The position numbers and the translations under genes are program-made. This document shows, piece after piece, positions 50,583 through 59,255 of a stretch of 64,000 bases of DNA (the first letter of the stretch is position 1; every line of letters starts with the position of its first letter). Where the stretch lies: the NCBI GenBank assembly GCA_021818995.1, contig JAKASP010000001.1:62001-126000 (forward strand). The letters are read 5' to 3'. The notes under the pieces are model-generated. The model was given only the letters and a program-made list of their open reading frames with translations. It had not been told where the DNA came from and ran no database searches. This DNA comes from Microcaldota archaeon. GTDB lineage: Archaea > Micrarchaeota > Micrarchaeia > Micrarchaeales > CABMGC01.

Positions 50583-51004
50583 GCCTTGCCCACTGCCTTC
50601 TTCACGAGCGCTGCGATCTTAGCCTCTTCGGAAGCGGTCAGCTTCTTCACAGCGTAGGAGATGGGCCACATGTTGCCCTCGTCTAGGTTCGCCTTGTCGC
50701 TGAAGCCCAGGGTCGCGTACCTGGCCTTGAACTTGCTCGCGTCCTGGAAGAAGCAGATGACCTTGTCGCCCTTCGTGTATGCAGGCATCCCGTACCAGGT
50801 CCTCATCGTAAGCTGCGGCGCGCTGGCCTTGATTATGGAGTGTATGCGTTTGGCCATGGTGCGGTCCGGTTCAGGCATCTTGGCTATCTTCGCAAGTATG
50901 GCGCCCTCGCCCTCCGTTCCGGACCTTCGCTCCTCGAGGGTCTCCTTCATCGCCTCTATCTCCTCGCGGGTCAGCCCTGCGGACTTCGCGTTTGACTTCT
51001 TCAT
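50579..51004 (-). CDS. DUF1801 protein (YdhG/Fra-like)
   Basis: 141 residues. The DUF1801 fold is shown by [40 protein letters not shown] and a closing helix region. The N-terminus carries an extra helix ([18 protein letters not shown]). Bacterial relatives are called iron chaperone-like. A second member is at 62.9 kb. Confidence 0.9.
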   Translation of the reverse strand: MKKSNAKSAGLTREEIEAMKETLEERRSGTEGEGAILAKIAKMPEPDRTMAKRIHSIIKASAPQLTMRTWYGMPAYTKGDKVICFFQDASKFKARYATLGFSDKANLDEGNMWPISYAVKKLTASEEAKIAALVKKAVGKA

Positions 51005-51087
51005 CTTATCCCACTCGTTCTATGCGCATCAGTACGGCGCTAAAAGATATATTCCTTACTCGCCCCTCCGCATGCCATGGTCATTAT

Positions 51088-51160
51088 CGGGGAGTTTGGG
51101 ATTTGAACCCAAGTCATGTCCGCCCGAGGGACATAGCCTACCAAGCTAGCAGAACTCCCC
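51088..51160 (-). tRNA. tRNA-Pro (CGG)
   Basis: 73 nt. Acceptor GGGGAGT/ACTCCCC, anticodon stem TGTCC/GGACA, loop CT-CGG-GC, T arm TTGGG-TTCAAAT-CCCAA. No intron. The discriminator reads G. Confidence 0.94.
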
Positions 51161-51214
51161 TTGATTTGAATCTTAGCACAAAAAAGTTAAATAGGTGAGA
51201 AGAAAGTCGGTTGT

Positions 51215-51502
51215 ATGGAGAAGGCAAGGTCTAGGTCCGGACTGGAAGAGTACTTGAAACATTACGGTTACGATCCGGGGCCGTTGGGACCCATCAACTA
51301 CGGAGAGCACGTACCTCCAGATCTGCTTGATTTTTGCGCCGAAGGAGTGTTGAAGATGGAGGCGCTGTCGAAGCACAAGAGGCATATTGAAGAATGCGAG
51401 ACCTGCCGGAGAAACTTTGAAGCGATTTTCCGCGTGCCTTACGGCGAAGGTCCTGGAAAAAAGAGCATACCTGAAAGAGGTTTGCCTGCTAGAAGGGTTT
51501 GA
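51215..51502 (+). CDS. Small protein with zf-HC2-like zinc motif
   Basis: 95 residues. The middle reads KHKRHIEECETCRRNFEAI, with H-x3-C-x2-C, as in the anti-sigma-factor zinc finger (zf-HC2). An acidic-aromatic N-terminal part precedes it. Archaea lack sigma factors, so a different partner is implied. No membrane helix follows the finger, unlike most bacterial members. It overlaps the NUDIX gene by 14 bp at the 3' end. Confidence 0.75.
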   Translation: MEKARSRSGLEEYLKHYGYDPGPLGPINYGEHVPPDLLDFCAEGVLKMEALSKHKRHIEECETCRRNFEAIFRVPYGEGPGKKSIPERGLPARRV

Positions 51503-51962
51503 TTAGAGCCTTTCTTATAACCTTCAGGATGAACTTGGGATCGGCGAAGACGTTCGTGTATAGGCGCCCGTTCTCTATGTCCGAGAGGCTGGCCCACCTG
51601 TACGCGGTGTTCTCGATGTTCTTCCTCACTGCTTTGGTCCTGGACCTGAATAGGTATAGGGTGTTGTAGAACTTCCTCTCGTGCTTCTCGTCTATCTTCA
51701 GCACCTCCGCGTATCTCCCTGCGAGTTCCAGATCTGCCCTTGCGATTCCTGCCTCCTCGAACACCTCCCTGTAAGCTGTCTCGTCCTCGCTCTCCCCCTC
51801 TTCCCTGTGTCCAGCCACGAAGGTCCAGACCCCTGGGTAGACTATGAAGGGCAGCCAGAGCCTCTTCATCACCAACACCTTATTGGAATTGAGTATTATG
51901 GCTGTTATTCCCTGCATCCTGACCAGTTTGAACCCAGGGTATGCTTTCCGTTCGGACATCAT
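51489..51962 (-). CDS. NUDIX hydrolase
   Basis: 157 residues. The Nudix box is GHREEGESEDETAYREVFEE plus AGI, matching Gx5Ex7REUxEExGU. N-terminal strands (GITAIILNSNKVLVMKRLWL) are typical. Substrate cannot be read. It hydrolyses a nucleoside diphosphate linked to another group. Divergent from nreA by about 30 bases. Confidence 0.93.
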   Translation of the reverse strand: MMSERKAYPGFKLVRMQGITAIILNSNKVLVMKRLWLPFIVYPGVWTFVAGHREEGESEDETAYREVFEEAGIARADLELAGRYAEVLKIDEKHERKFYNTLYLFRSRTKAVRKNIENTAYRWASLSDIENGRLYTNVFADPKFILKVIRKALIKPF

Positions 51963-51991
51963 AAATATTTATCATGAAAACGTTATAAGAG

Positions 51992-53212
51992 GTGGCGATA
52001 GTGTTCGAGGCAGAGCAGCTTTCGGTCAGGCGTACGCCGATCGCTTACCTCAACATGAGGAACCCGCAGCTGCTCAAGTACTACTATAAGTTCAAGACAC
52101 TGAGCCTGATAGACAAGGAGGAGATAAGCGGGTCAAGCCCGCCGGACATCTTCATAGGCAGGATAGGCTATCCGAACGTCTACGTGGGGCCGCTGGTTCC
52201 GCCCATACTTGGCGACACGAGCGAGATGGGAATGCCGGAGACCTGGGTGAACAAGACCATACCGGAGATAGTAGAGGCGAGGAGCATGCTCGTCAGGGGC
52301 ATGCTGAAGGAGAACATACACAACGTGGAGAGCGGCAGGGTGAGCGGCATGCTCCAGGAGCTGGCCATAGCTGACAGGTACGCGGGAGTGGACATGAAGC
52401 TGACGCACAGGCCCAACCTCACGGTCAAGTTCGACGAGAACAGCCAGCCTTTTGGGCCAAGCGCGCCGCTCAGGGAGATGGCGATAGGGAACACGAAGGC
52501 GAACAGGCAGATGGAGAAGGCGTACTTCGACACCGCTATGGGCGCGGCGACGGGCATGGTGGAGCTCTACGAGAAGGGGGTGGAGGTGTCAAGGATACAG
52601 AAGATCCTGGCCGCGGGCGGGCTGGGACTGAAGAACAACAGGAAGTTCGTGCCCACAAGGTGGAGCATAACGGCAGTGGACGACACGCTGGGCAAGTACA
52701 AGCTGAAGGAGGTGAAGCAGAGCGACAGCATAGAGCAGATAACGGTCTTCGAGGACGTTGCATTGGACAACAGGTGGCTCGTGCTCCTCTTCCCAGGAGC
52801 CTGGAGCTACGAGCTGGTTGAGGCGTGGTACCCGAACACGATCTGGAACCAGGACACGAAGAACATAGCCATATTCTCGAGCAGCGAGTTCTTCGCAGGC
52901 AGGAAGACCTACGCAGAGATAGGTGGGTGCTATTACGCGGCGAGGCTGGCCACGTCAGAGTACCTTGACAAGATAGGAAAGCAGGCGAGGGCGGTGATAC
53001 TGAGGGAGACGCATCCTGGCTACATCATGCCCGTAGGCGTGTGGAACGTGCGCGAGCACGTCCGCGCAGCGCTGAAGAAGGAGCCGCTGCACTTTGACTC
53101 TCTGCAGAGCACGCTGAACTTCGTTGGAGTAAAGATGGCGATACCTGTGAACGAGTGGATAAAGAACAGCGCGGTGCTGAGAGACATAATTCATCAGCGC
53201 GTTTTGGCGTAG
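51992..53212 (+). CDS. nreA: NreA-like DNA repair protein
   Basis: 406 residues from GTG. It matches the archaeal NreA family (COG1602): DIFIGRIGYPNVYVGPLVPP, GAATGMVELYEKGVEVSRIQ, FVPTRWSITAVDDTLGKY and SSEFFAGRKTYAEIGGCYYA. Some NreA proteins have a C-terminal PCNA-binding motif and an N-terminal Cys cluster; neither is visible here. Probably involved in repair of DNA damage. The last ordinary host gene before the AT-rich island. Confidence 0.9.
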   Translation: MAIVFEAEQLSVRRTPIAYLNMRNPQLLKYYYKFKTLSLIDKEEISGSSPPDIFIGRIGYPNVYVGPLVPPILGDTSEMGMPETWVNKTIPEIVEARSMLVRGMLKENIHNVESGRVSGMLQELAIADRYAGVDMKLTHRPNLTVKFDENSQPFGPSAPLREMAIGNTKANRQMEKAYFDTAMGAATGMVELYEKGVEVSRIQKILAAGGLGLKNNRKFVPTRWSITAVDDTLGKYKLKEVKQSDSIEQITVFEDVALDNRWLVLLFPGAWSYELVEAWYPNTIWNQDTKNIAIFSSSEFFAGRKTYAEIGGCYYAARLATSEYLDKIGKQARAVILRETHPGYIMPVGVWNVREHVRAALKKEPLHFDSLQSTLNFVGVKMAIPVNEWIKNSAVLRDIIHQRVLA

Positions 53213-53310
53213 ACACCCTCTCTGTCGCAAATATAGAAGAATATAAGAGAAGAAAAGGAGAGTAAGATTTATAACAAAGTTGGGGAAATTGGCTGATTGA
53301 AATGATACTA

Positions 53311-53330
53311 AAGTATATAAACTCATACTT
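53311..53330. promoter_or_regulatory. TATA box inside an inverted repeat before the first methyltransferase
   Basis: AAGTAT (53311-53316) and ATACTT (53325-53330) flank TATAAA. A second small palindrome ACGCAAAATGCGT lies at 53344-53356. The box is about 115 bases before the methyltransferase ATG, so the transcript has a long leader or uses another start. The symmetry suits an operator. The rest of the 226-base gap holds no gene that I can find. Confidence 0.4.
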
Positions 53331-53437
53331 ACATAAAAGAATTACGCAAAATGCGTTCTGGCAACGCTATACAAGAAGCCAACTGCTTCTGGGTGACATT
53401 TCAATGTTAGCGAAGCCAATGCAATGTGGTGCTTAAT

Positions 53438-54535
53438 ATGACAAAGAATAGCTCCAAATTTAAAGTTATGGACCTGTTTTCTGGAGCCGGAGGCTTGAGC
53501 TTTGGCTTTCAAAAAGCAGGATTTGAAATTTCTGTCGCAATCGACAACGATCCAAATCTGATAGTAACTCACCAGAAGAACTTCCCTGACGCCGCAGGGG
53601 TAACCCAAAACCTATTTGCTTTTGGGCCGGAATCTTTTTCAAAAGCATTCGGATTCGGAAAGGGGGATTTAGAAGGGATAATAGGCGGCCCACCGTGCCA
53701 GGGATTTTCGCTTGCAGGTCCAAGGAATTTCTATGATGAAAGGAACAGACTATACGTGTCTTTCATCGAGTATGTCAAATTCTTCAGACCCAGTTTTTTC
53801 CTTATAGAAAATGTTCCCGGGCTCGCTGGCTTATTCAATGGCCAGGTAAGAAACAGGATAGTAACAGAATTCACGCGGATGGGCTATAAAGTAAATTCCA
53901 AGATCTTACTTGCATCTGACTACGGGGTGCCTCAAGATAGAAGGCGAATCTTTTTTGTGGGTATGATAGAGGAAATGTTTAGTTTTCCAGATCCAACATA
54001 TGTTTCCCTTCAGAACAAACAGAAAAGAATAGCATCCAAAAAGGAAAAAGTAACTGTGAGGGATGCGATAAATGACTTACCTCTGTTGAAAAATGAACTC
54101 GGAGCCGAGGAAATGCCGTATCCAACGGGTCCTAAAAGCGATTATCAGAAAATGATCAGGGTGAACTCAGATATGATCCACAATCATGTTGCAACCAAAC
54201 ATACAGAACAAACAACGAAGATAATCTCATTAGTTCCTCAAGGAAAGAATTACAAAAGTCTACCTAGAGCTTTGCAAAAAGTCAGAAATTTCCATGTGGC
54301 CTGGACAAGGCTTCACTACGATAAACCCTCCCCGACTATCGATACGGGCCACCGGCATCACTTCCATCCGGAAGCAAACAGAGTGTTGACGGTCAGAGAA
54401 TCGGCACGAATTCAATCGTTTCCTGATACATTTATATTCTATGGAAGTAAGACATCACAGTACAAGCAAGTCGGAAATGCTGTTCCGCCGTTGCTTGCCC
54501 AAGTAATTGCTGAGGAAATAAAGAGGAGGTTGTGA
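53438..54535 (+). CDS. DNA (cytosine-5) methyltransferase 1
   Basis: 365 residues. C5-MTase motifs: I DLFSGAGGLSFGF, IV GGPPCQGFSLAG with catalytic Cys, VI FLIENVPG, VIII PQDRRRIFFVG, then target recognition and X GNAVPPLLA. ATG at 53438 is preferred to an earlier in-frame GTG. The codons are AT-rich and unlike nearby host genes. It is followed in the same frame, directly after its TGA, by the nuclease candidate. Confidence 0.96.
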   Translation: MTKNSSKFKVMDLFSGAGGLSFGFQKAGFEISVAIDNDPNLIVTHQKNFPDAAGVTQNLFAFGPESFSKAFGFGKGDLEGIIGGPPCQGFSLAGPRNFYDERNRLYVSFIEYVKFFRPSFFLIENVPGLAGLFNGQVRNRIVTEFTRMGYKVNSKILLASDYGVPQDRRRIFFVGMIEEMFSFPDPTYVSLQNKQKRIASKKEKVTVRDAINDLPLLKNELGAEEMPYPTGPKSDYQKMIRVNSDMIHNHVATKHTEQTTKIISLVPQGKNYKSLPRALQKVRNFHVAWTRLHYDKPSPTIDTGHRHHFHPEANRVLTVRESARIQSFPDTFIFYGSKTSQYKQVGNAVPPLLAQVIAEEIKRRL

Positions 54536-55969
54536 CCTACGACGAGATATAGCATTCCACACGAATATGACTTCAGACTCCACCACATACGACCCAGATT
54601 TAAGGGGAATGTAGAAAGGGTGCTACTGTTTTTGTCGAATGAAATTGTAAATCTTCCAGAGCTTCCCAAAGCCGAGTTCATAAGACGCCTCAATCAATCC
54701 ATAAAGCTCTTTCCAGGAAACGCTTCAAAGAAACTCAAAACTATTAATAACTGGAGAACTGAAATATCGGCTCTTTTTGCGCTGGTAACTTACGATCCAA
54801 AAAGCGATCTGATGGCTCCTGGTGCAGTAGCCCAGAAACTTGCAAAAACCCAAGATCTCGTACAGTTTTTTAAGATATTTCTTTACTCGTTCCAGTATCA
54901 CGGCGGACACCTTAAACCCCAAGAAACTAAGAAATACATAGAAAAGGGCATAAGATTCAAACCTGCAAAATACATCCTGCAATTGCTTATTGAATCAGAG
55001 AAAAATGATGGCAAGCGTGCATACATCAATAAGGCAGAGGCGACGTATTGTATTTTCAACGATTTACGAGTCACAGCGAGTGGTAGGAGCGTTAAGAAGA
55101 CATTACAACTTATAGTAGATAATAGAAAGAGAGAGCTTGCATATGATTGGGCCGGAGACAAAATACGCTATGCCGGAGACATCTTAGACTATCTTGTACT
55201 GGGCAACCTGTTGAAAAGAAATGGTGACAAGTACTATCTCAACAAGGCAGAGTTTGAAGCAATAACGACGTTCATAAGGAGCAAAGAATGGTATTCTGGA
55301 TATGATCGCTTTTATGCGAAGAAATTTTCTGTGCAGAATTTGAGATCGGTACAGAATGAGTGGTTTAACTATGCAAATCAAATCGCAAAAAGGATTTCGT
55401 TCGAGACCGACGTTCTATCACTTATCGGACAAGAACAAAAGACTCTTGTTTCTCCGAAAATCATAACTCCGGAGGCAATTGTCGAAATGCTCCAGAAAGT
55501 GGAAGCAAGAGTCGAAGTCAAGACCAAGGAGATAGGAGATAAAGGCGAAGGTCTTGTATACGGCCATGAGTGCATGAGGCTCAAGTTGGGCGGAAGGTCA
55601 AACTTGATAGCAAAAGTCGTATGCATACCGAACCAATTCAGCATGGGCTTTGATATCCGCTCATTTGAACTCGACTCTCAGGCAACAAACAGGTTTATCG
55701 AAGTAAAAACCTCAATAAGCAATGTTGCAATAGAGTTCAATCAGTTTCACTTAACAGATAATGAGTGGAACGCCGCGCAGACCCTAAAGGAAAGATATTA
55801 CGTTTATCGTTTGGCGATAAACAGGAAAGGCATTACACTTTTCGTCATAAGAGACCCAGTAGATATGTATAAGAAAAGTTTATTGGTAATAACACTATCA
55901 AACGGTGCAGAAGTAAAATTCTCTGATAAATCGGGAAAGTATGAAAAGTTGATGTTATGGGAAAAATAA
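54536..55969 (+). CDS. Restriction endonuclease candidate with C-terminal DUF3883 domain
   Basis: The N-terminal two thirds is a helical region of unknown family. The C-terminus (about 130 residues) matches DUF3883, with GFDIRSFELD and RFIEVKTS giving a PD-(D/E)xK-type active site. Position between two cytosine methyltransferases suggests the cutting enzyme. The first usual start is GTG 54620, but the frame is open right from the methyltransferase TGA and reads YSIPHEYDFRLHHIRPRFKG, which looks like protein. No standard start codon lies in that segment (an ACG is at 54539, after AGGAGG). The 3' end overlaps the next gene by 13 bases. Confidence 0.82.
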   Translation, partial: PTTRYSIPHEYDFRLHHIRPRFKGNVERVLLFLSNEIVNLPELPKAEFIRRLNQSIKLFPGNASKKLKTINNWRTEISALFALVTYDPKSDLMAPGAVAQKLAKTQDLVQFFKIFLYSFQYHGGHLKPQETKKYIEKGIRFKPAKYILQLLIESEKNDGKRAYINKAEATYCIFNDLRVTASGRSVKKTLQLIVDNRKRELAYDWAGDKIRYAGDILDYLVLGNLLKRNGDKYYLNKAEFEAITTFIRSKEWYSGYDRFYAKKFSVQNLRSVQNEWFNYANQIAKRISFETDVLSLIGQEQKTLVSPKIITPEAIVEMLQKVEARVEVKTKEIGDKGEGLVYGHECMRLKLGGRSNLIAKVVCIPNQFSMGFDIRSFELDSQATNRFIEVKTSISNVAIEFNQFHLTDNEWNAAQTLKERYYVYRLAINRKGITLFVIRDPVDMYKKSLLVITLSNGAEVKFSDKSGKYEKLMLWEK

Positions 55970-56988
55970 AGGTCGCTTCAATCTTTTGTGGAATCGGGGG
56001 AACTGATGTTGGGATGACAGGTGGCTTTCATTTTCTGGGTAAATTTTATCCAAAATTACCTGTAGAGATAGTATATGCAAATGATAACTATGTTGAGGCA
56101 TGCAATATTTTCGAATCTAATTTCAAGCTCGATTGCGATCGAAGAGACATTAGGGGTGTGTTACCAGACGAAATACCAGACCACGATGTACTTACTGCCG
56201 GATTTCCTTGCCAATCATTTTCGATAGTCGCTCAAAACCCACCCCGGCTGGGATATACGTCGGTGGAAGGAAAACTTTTCTTTGAAATAGTCAGAATCCT
56301 TAAAGACAAACAGCCGAAAGCATTTATTGCAGAGAACGTTAAGGGCATTCTTTCTGCCAATAAAGGGCAGGCACTTCCGCTGATCCTGCAAGAACTAACC
56401 GATGCCGGTTACAACGTAACGTATAGGCTACTTAATGCGGCGGAATGGGGCGTGCCTCAAAAGAGAGAGAGAGTATTCATCATAGGAATAAGAAAGGACA
56501 TAAAGGCAGAACTTAATTTTCCAGTGCTGAAAAAGATAAAGAAGGTGATTCCACTAAAGAAAGTGATATTGAAAAGTTCCGAGGTGGAAAGCAGGTACTT
56601 CTTCAGTAAAAGAGCGGTAGACGGACTAATCAAATCCAGTCCTATTATGAATAAGGGCAGGGCACAGAACATTAATGGACCGTGCTCAACGGTTACCTCG
56701 CACCTCTCCAAAGTCAGTTTGAACAGCGTAGATCCCGTACTGAAGGTTGGCAAAAGATACAGGAGGTTCACTCCAAGAGAAGTAGCTAGAATCCAGTCCT
56801 TCCCGGAAAGCTTCAAGCTTGTAGGAAGCGATTTTCACCAGTATAAAGGAATTGGAAATGCGATACCGCCCGTATTAATGTGGTACGTTGGCAAAGAAGT
56901 CATTGAGGTCATAAAGGAAGCCGGAAGAGCAAAAGCTAAAGCTGATTCACGCTATGCTCCCATACCCGTATTACTCTCCAACCAGTAG
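55957..56988 (+). CDS. DNA (cytosine-5) methyltransferase 2
   Basis: 343 residues. Motif I SIFCGIGGTDVGM, IV GFPCQSFSIVAQ, VI IAENVKGIL, VIII PQKRERVFIIG, X GNAIPPVLM. It differs clearly from the first methyltransferase, so the two probably modify different strands of an asymmetric site or different sequences. It overlaps the nuclease gene at its start and the vsr gene by 53 bp at its end. Confidence 0.96.
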   Translation: MGKIKVASIFCGIGGTDVGMTGGFHFLGKFYPKLPVEIVYANDNYVEACNIFESNFKLDCDRRDIRGVLPDEIPDHDVLTAGFPCQSFSIVAQNPPRLGYTSVEGKLFFEIVRILKDKQPKAFIAENVKGILSANKGQALPLILQELTDAGYNVTYRLLNAAEWGVPQKRERVFIIGIRKDIKAELNFPVLKKIKKVIPLKKVILKSSEVESRYFFSKRAVDGLIKSSPIMNKGRAQNINGPCSTVTSHLSKVSLNSVDPVLKVGKRYRRFTPREVARIQSFPESFKLVGSDFHQYKGIGNAIPPVLMWYVGKEVIEVIKEAGRAKAKADSRYAPIPVLLSNQ

Positions 56989-57292
56989 ATCTTAAGTGTT
57001 TGTTTACTTGTCTGTCTCTTTCCATATTCTTCCTTATTTTCGGGATCCAATAACTTTTGCGAGATTTTGGAGCTGTGTAGTGCTCTAGACATCCGTGCCA
57101 GAAGCAGCCGTCAATGAAGATTACTATTTTCGCTTTTTTGTTTGCAAAATCAGGGTTGCCATATATTCCATTTGGTTGATGCGCAAAGCCTAAAATTCTG
57201 AGAGGTTTTTTAAGTTTAAGTTCAGGAATTGTATGAGATCTTTTTATTCTAGACATGTTGTAGCTTCTTTGTTTGGCAGTCAGAACGTCCAT
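56936..57292 (-). CDS. vsr: Very short patch repair endonuclease Vsr
   Basis: 118 residues. Vsr nicks next to T:G mismatches that arise by deamination of 5-methylcytosine. Family features: RSYNMSRIKRSHTIPELKLK, GNPDFANKKAKIVIFIDGCFWHGC (core FIDGCFWHGC) and a C-terminal GWRVIRVWEH. The linkage with two C5 methyltransferases is the standard pairing. Minus strand, convergent with methyltransferase 2. Confidence 0.95.
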   Translation of the reverse strand: MDVLTAKQRSYNMSRIKRSHTIPELKLKKPLRILGFAHQPNGIYGNPDFANKKAKIVIFIDGCFWHGCLEHYTAPKSRKSYWIPKIRKNMERDRQVNKHLRSTGWRVIRVWEHSVNQL

Positions 57293-57295
57293 GCA

Positions 57296-57865
57296 CTAAA
57301 GCCCCACATTTTCTACTGTTTGAGCCGGCATAGGATGATTTTCTAGCCATAGTTTAAATTCTGATATGAAATTTTCCGCGCCTTTATATAGTTCGTAACA
57401 GTCTTCAAGGCTCTTGTCAAGGCTGCCGGACAAGTACCCTTTGTGTAATATCTGATTTCTGGTCATGAACAGCTGCATAAATGAGACGGCATCATCTTGC
57501 AAGGATGTGTTATTTTGTATCTCAGAGAAACAGGCATCTTTAAAAGTTTCGCCCCATTTACCGAGGAATCTTTTAATTCCTGGATAAGATAACTGCCGTT
57601 TATCAATATCAAGCAGCCTAAACAACCCTCTTTCTAGAATTTCGGTATTCACTAACTCAGGAACTGCGGCGCTTTTAGACTGTGCTCCGATAAACTCTTT
57701 TATTATGCTTTTTAGCTGCACTTCGATTTGACTTTCGCCACTTATAATTAGCATCTTTTTTATATTGTCCTCAAGATAAATAGAGAATGACGGTTCTGTT
57801 TTTTGTACGTTAGATAGTACTTTGCTAAAGAAATCGTACAGATCATCGATATTTTCTAGAGGCAT
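57296..57865 (-). CDS. HEPN-like protein (MAE_28990/RiboL-PSP-HEPN type)
   Basis: 189 residues, helical. The segment MTRNQILHKGYLSG carries R-x4-H, the HEPN ribonuclease signature, at the expected place near the C-terminal third. HEPN proteins of this kind are often encoded beside DUF262 proteins, as here. A toxin-like RNase in an antiviral pair is the likely role, inferred from motif and neighbour. Three bases separate it from vsr. Confidence 0.75.
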   Translation of the reverse strand: MPLENIDDLYDFFSKVLSNVQKTEPSFSIYLEDNIKKMLIISGESQIEVQLKSIIKEFIGAQSKSAAVPELVNTEILERGLFRLLDIDKRQLSYPGIKRFLGKWGETFKDACFSEIQNNTSLQDDAVSFMQLFMTRNQILHKGYLSGSLDKSLEDCYELYKGAENFISEFKLWLENHPMPAQTVENVGL

Positions 57866-57887
57866 ACTCTCGCTCTACTGAAAGAGT

Positions 57888-59057
57888 TCAGATAAGTAAT
57901 TCTGAAGCTCTTCTAAGCCGCGTTTGCACATTTTTGATATCGGTTGTGCCGGTGGTGCTTGCTTGCTGGAACTCACCATCATTTTTTAAGTTTTGCAGTT
58001 TCCTTGCATCCATATCGTGTACTTCTAGGTTTCTTTTCTTGAAAGCTTCGTTGCAAGCGGCAAAAAATACGGCTTCATAAATGGAGATGCTGAAACGGTT
58101 AGATAATGCTGAGTTGAATGGTTTTGCTGGTAATTTTGAAGCTTTGTCTACGAAGGTCTCGAATAGTTGCTTAAGATATGTGATATCTTCTTTTTTATAA
58201 TCTTTAGAAAACTGAGCGAATTTATTTAAGAATGCAATCATGGATTTCTTCTTATACTCTTCTGATTTGGCTAACATTGCAAATCCTCGAAGTAGAATTT
58301 CAACGTCTCTCATTCGCAGATCCGGCTGCTCCGAAGTCAATTTTCTCCAATTTTCATTTAGATTAATTTCTGAAAGCATATGCAAAAACGGAGAATCAAA
58401 TAAGCTCATTCGGATCTCTTGCGGAGTTAAGTTTACCCCTCCTGTGTTTAACCTGTAAAATATTTCATATATAGCTGACTCATTTGGAGGTTCTATCTGT
58501 CTTACAATTATGCTTCTTATAGTTCTGAGATCGAAAGTTTTCTTGTCGTTTGTTTCTAGAGTTGAATAATTTTTGCCATTTAATCTGCTCTGGTAGAGGT
58601 TTGATTCCAACCTTAGATTGAAATCAATAAAATACTCATTATTTGCAAATATCTCTTCGGGTATTTTGCCGTGTTTATCGAATATGCCTCTTAGTTCTAT
58701 TCTTTTTTCGTCTCTCGGAAATCGCTTAGAAATGAAATAATAAATGCTTAAAAGGCGCTGTTGGCCGTCTATAACAGAAAATTTATCTTTCTCGTTTTCA
58801 TAAAGGAATATTTGAGGTATGGGAATTCCTATGATAATTGATTCTATCAATTTTGATGCTCTTTTGATATCCCAAACAAAATTTCTTTGAAATTCGGCTA
58901 TATCTATGTTGCCTTCTGTAATGAAGTTGAAAAAGGTTGCTGTATTAAAATCGTTTGCAGAAACGTTGAGTTTAAAATTAGGTGGGTAAAGATCCTCTTC
59001 TTCCTCTTCTGTTTTAATATCTTCTTTATCTATCCATTCAGAATTTTCTTCTGTCAT
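57888..59057 (-). CDS. DUF262 (GmrSD-N-like) protein
   Basis: 389 residues. The ParB-like DUF262 domain has IAEFQRNFVWDIKRASKLIE, IIIGIPIPQIFLYE, the catalytic-type SVIDGQQRLLSIYYF and YRLNTGGVNLTPQEIR. DUF262 proteins act in type IV restriction and other antiphage systems, using nucleotide hydrolysis at DGQQR. No DUF1524 HNH nuclease domain follows, so the HEPN neighbour may be the effector. Strongly AT-rich. Confidence 0.93.
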   Translation of the reverse strand: MTEENSEWIDKEDIKTEEEEEDLYPPNFKLNVSANDFNTATFFNFITEGNIDIAEFQRNFVWDIKRASKLIESIIIGIPIPQIFLYENEKDKFSVIDGQQRLLSIYYFISKRFPRDEKRIELRGIFDKHGKIPEEIFANNEYFIDFNLRLESNLYQSRLNGKNYSTLETNDKKTFDLRTIRSIIVRQIEPPNESAIYEIFYRLNTGGVNLTPQEIRMSLFDSPFLHMLSEINLNENWRKLTSEQPDLRMRDVEILLRGFAMLAKSEEYKKKSMIAFLNKFAQFSKDYKKEDITYLKQLFETFVDKASKLPAKPFNSALSNRFSISIYEAVFFAACNEAFKKRNLEVHDMDARKLQNLKNDGEFQQASTTGTTDIKNVQTRLRRASELLI

Positions 59058-59255
59058 GAATAAGATATGTCACTCAACAATTAAGAAAGTTTGTAATCAG
59101 GTCCATAACTGCTTTGGCATGCGTGTAATGCCTCACATGCCTCCCCCTGCACAATCTCCAGGGTGCTTCCCTTGATGTACCCGTTGAATATAGAGGCGTA
59201 CTTTACCAGCGCTTCTTTCCATAGCAAACAAAAGCCTTTTCTTCCCTATATCTCC

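Noticed and set aside
54533..54535. TGA as selenocysteine in a methyltransferase-nuclease fusion
   Set aside because: No Cys-conserved position or SECIS-like hairpin could be recognised. Readthrough or a non-standard start is simpler.
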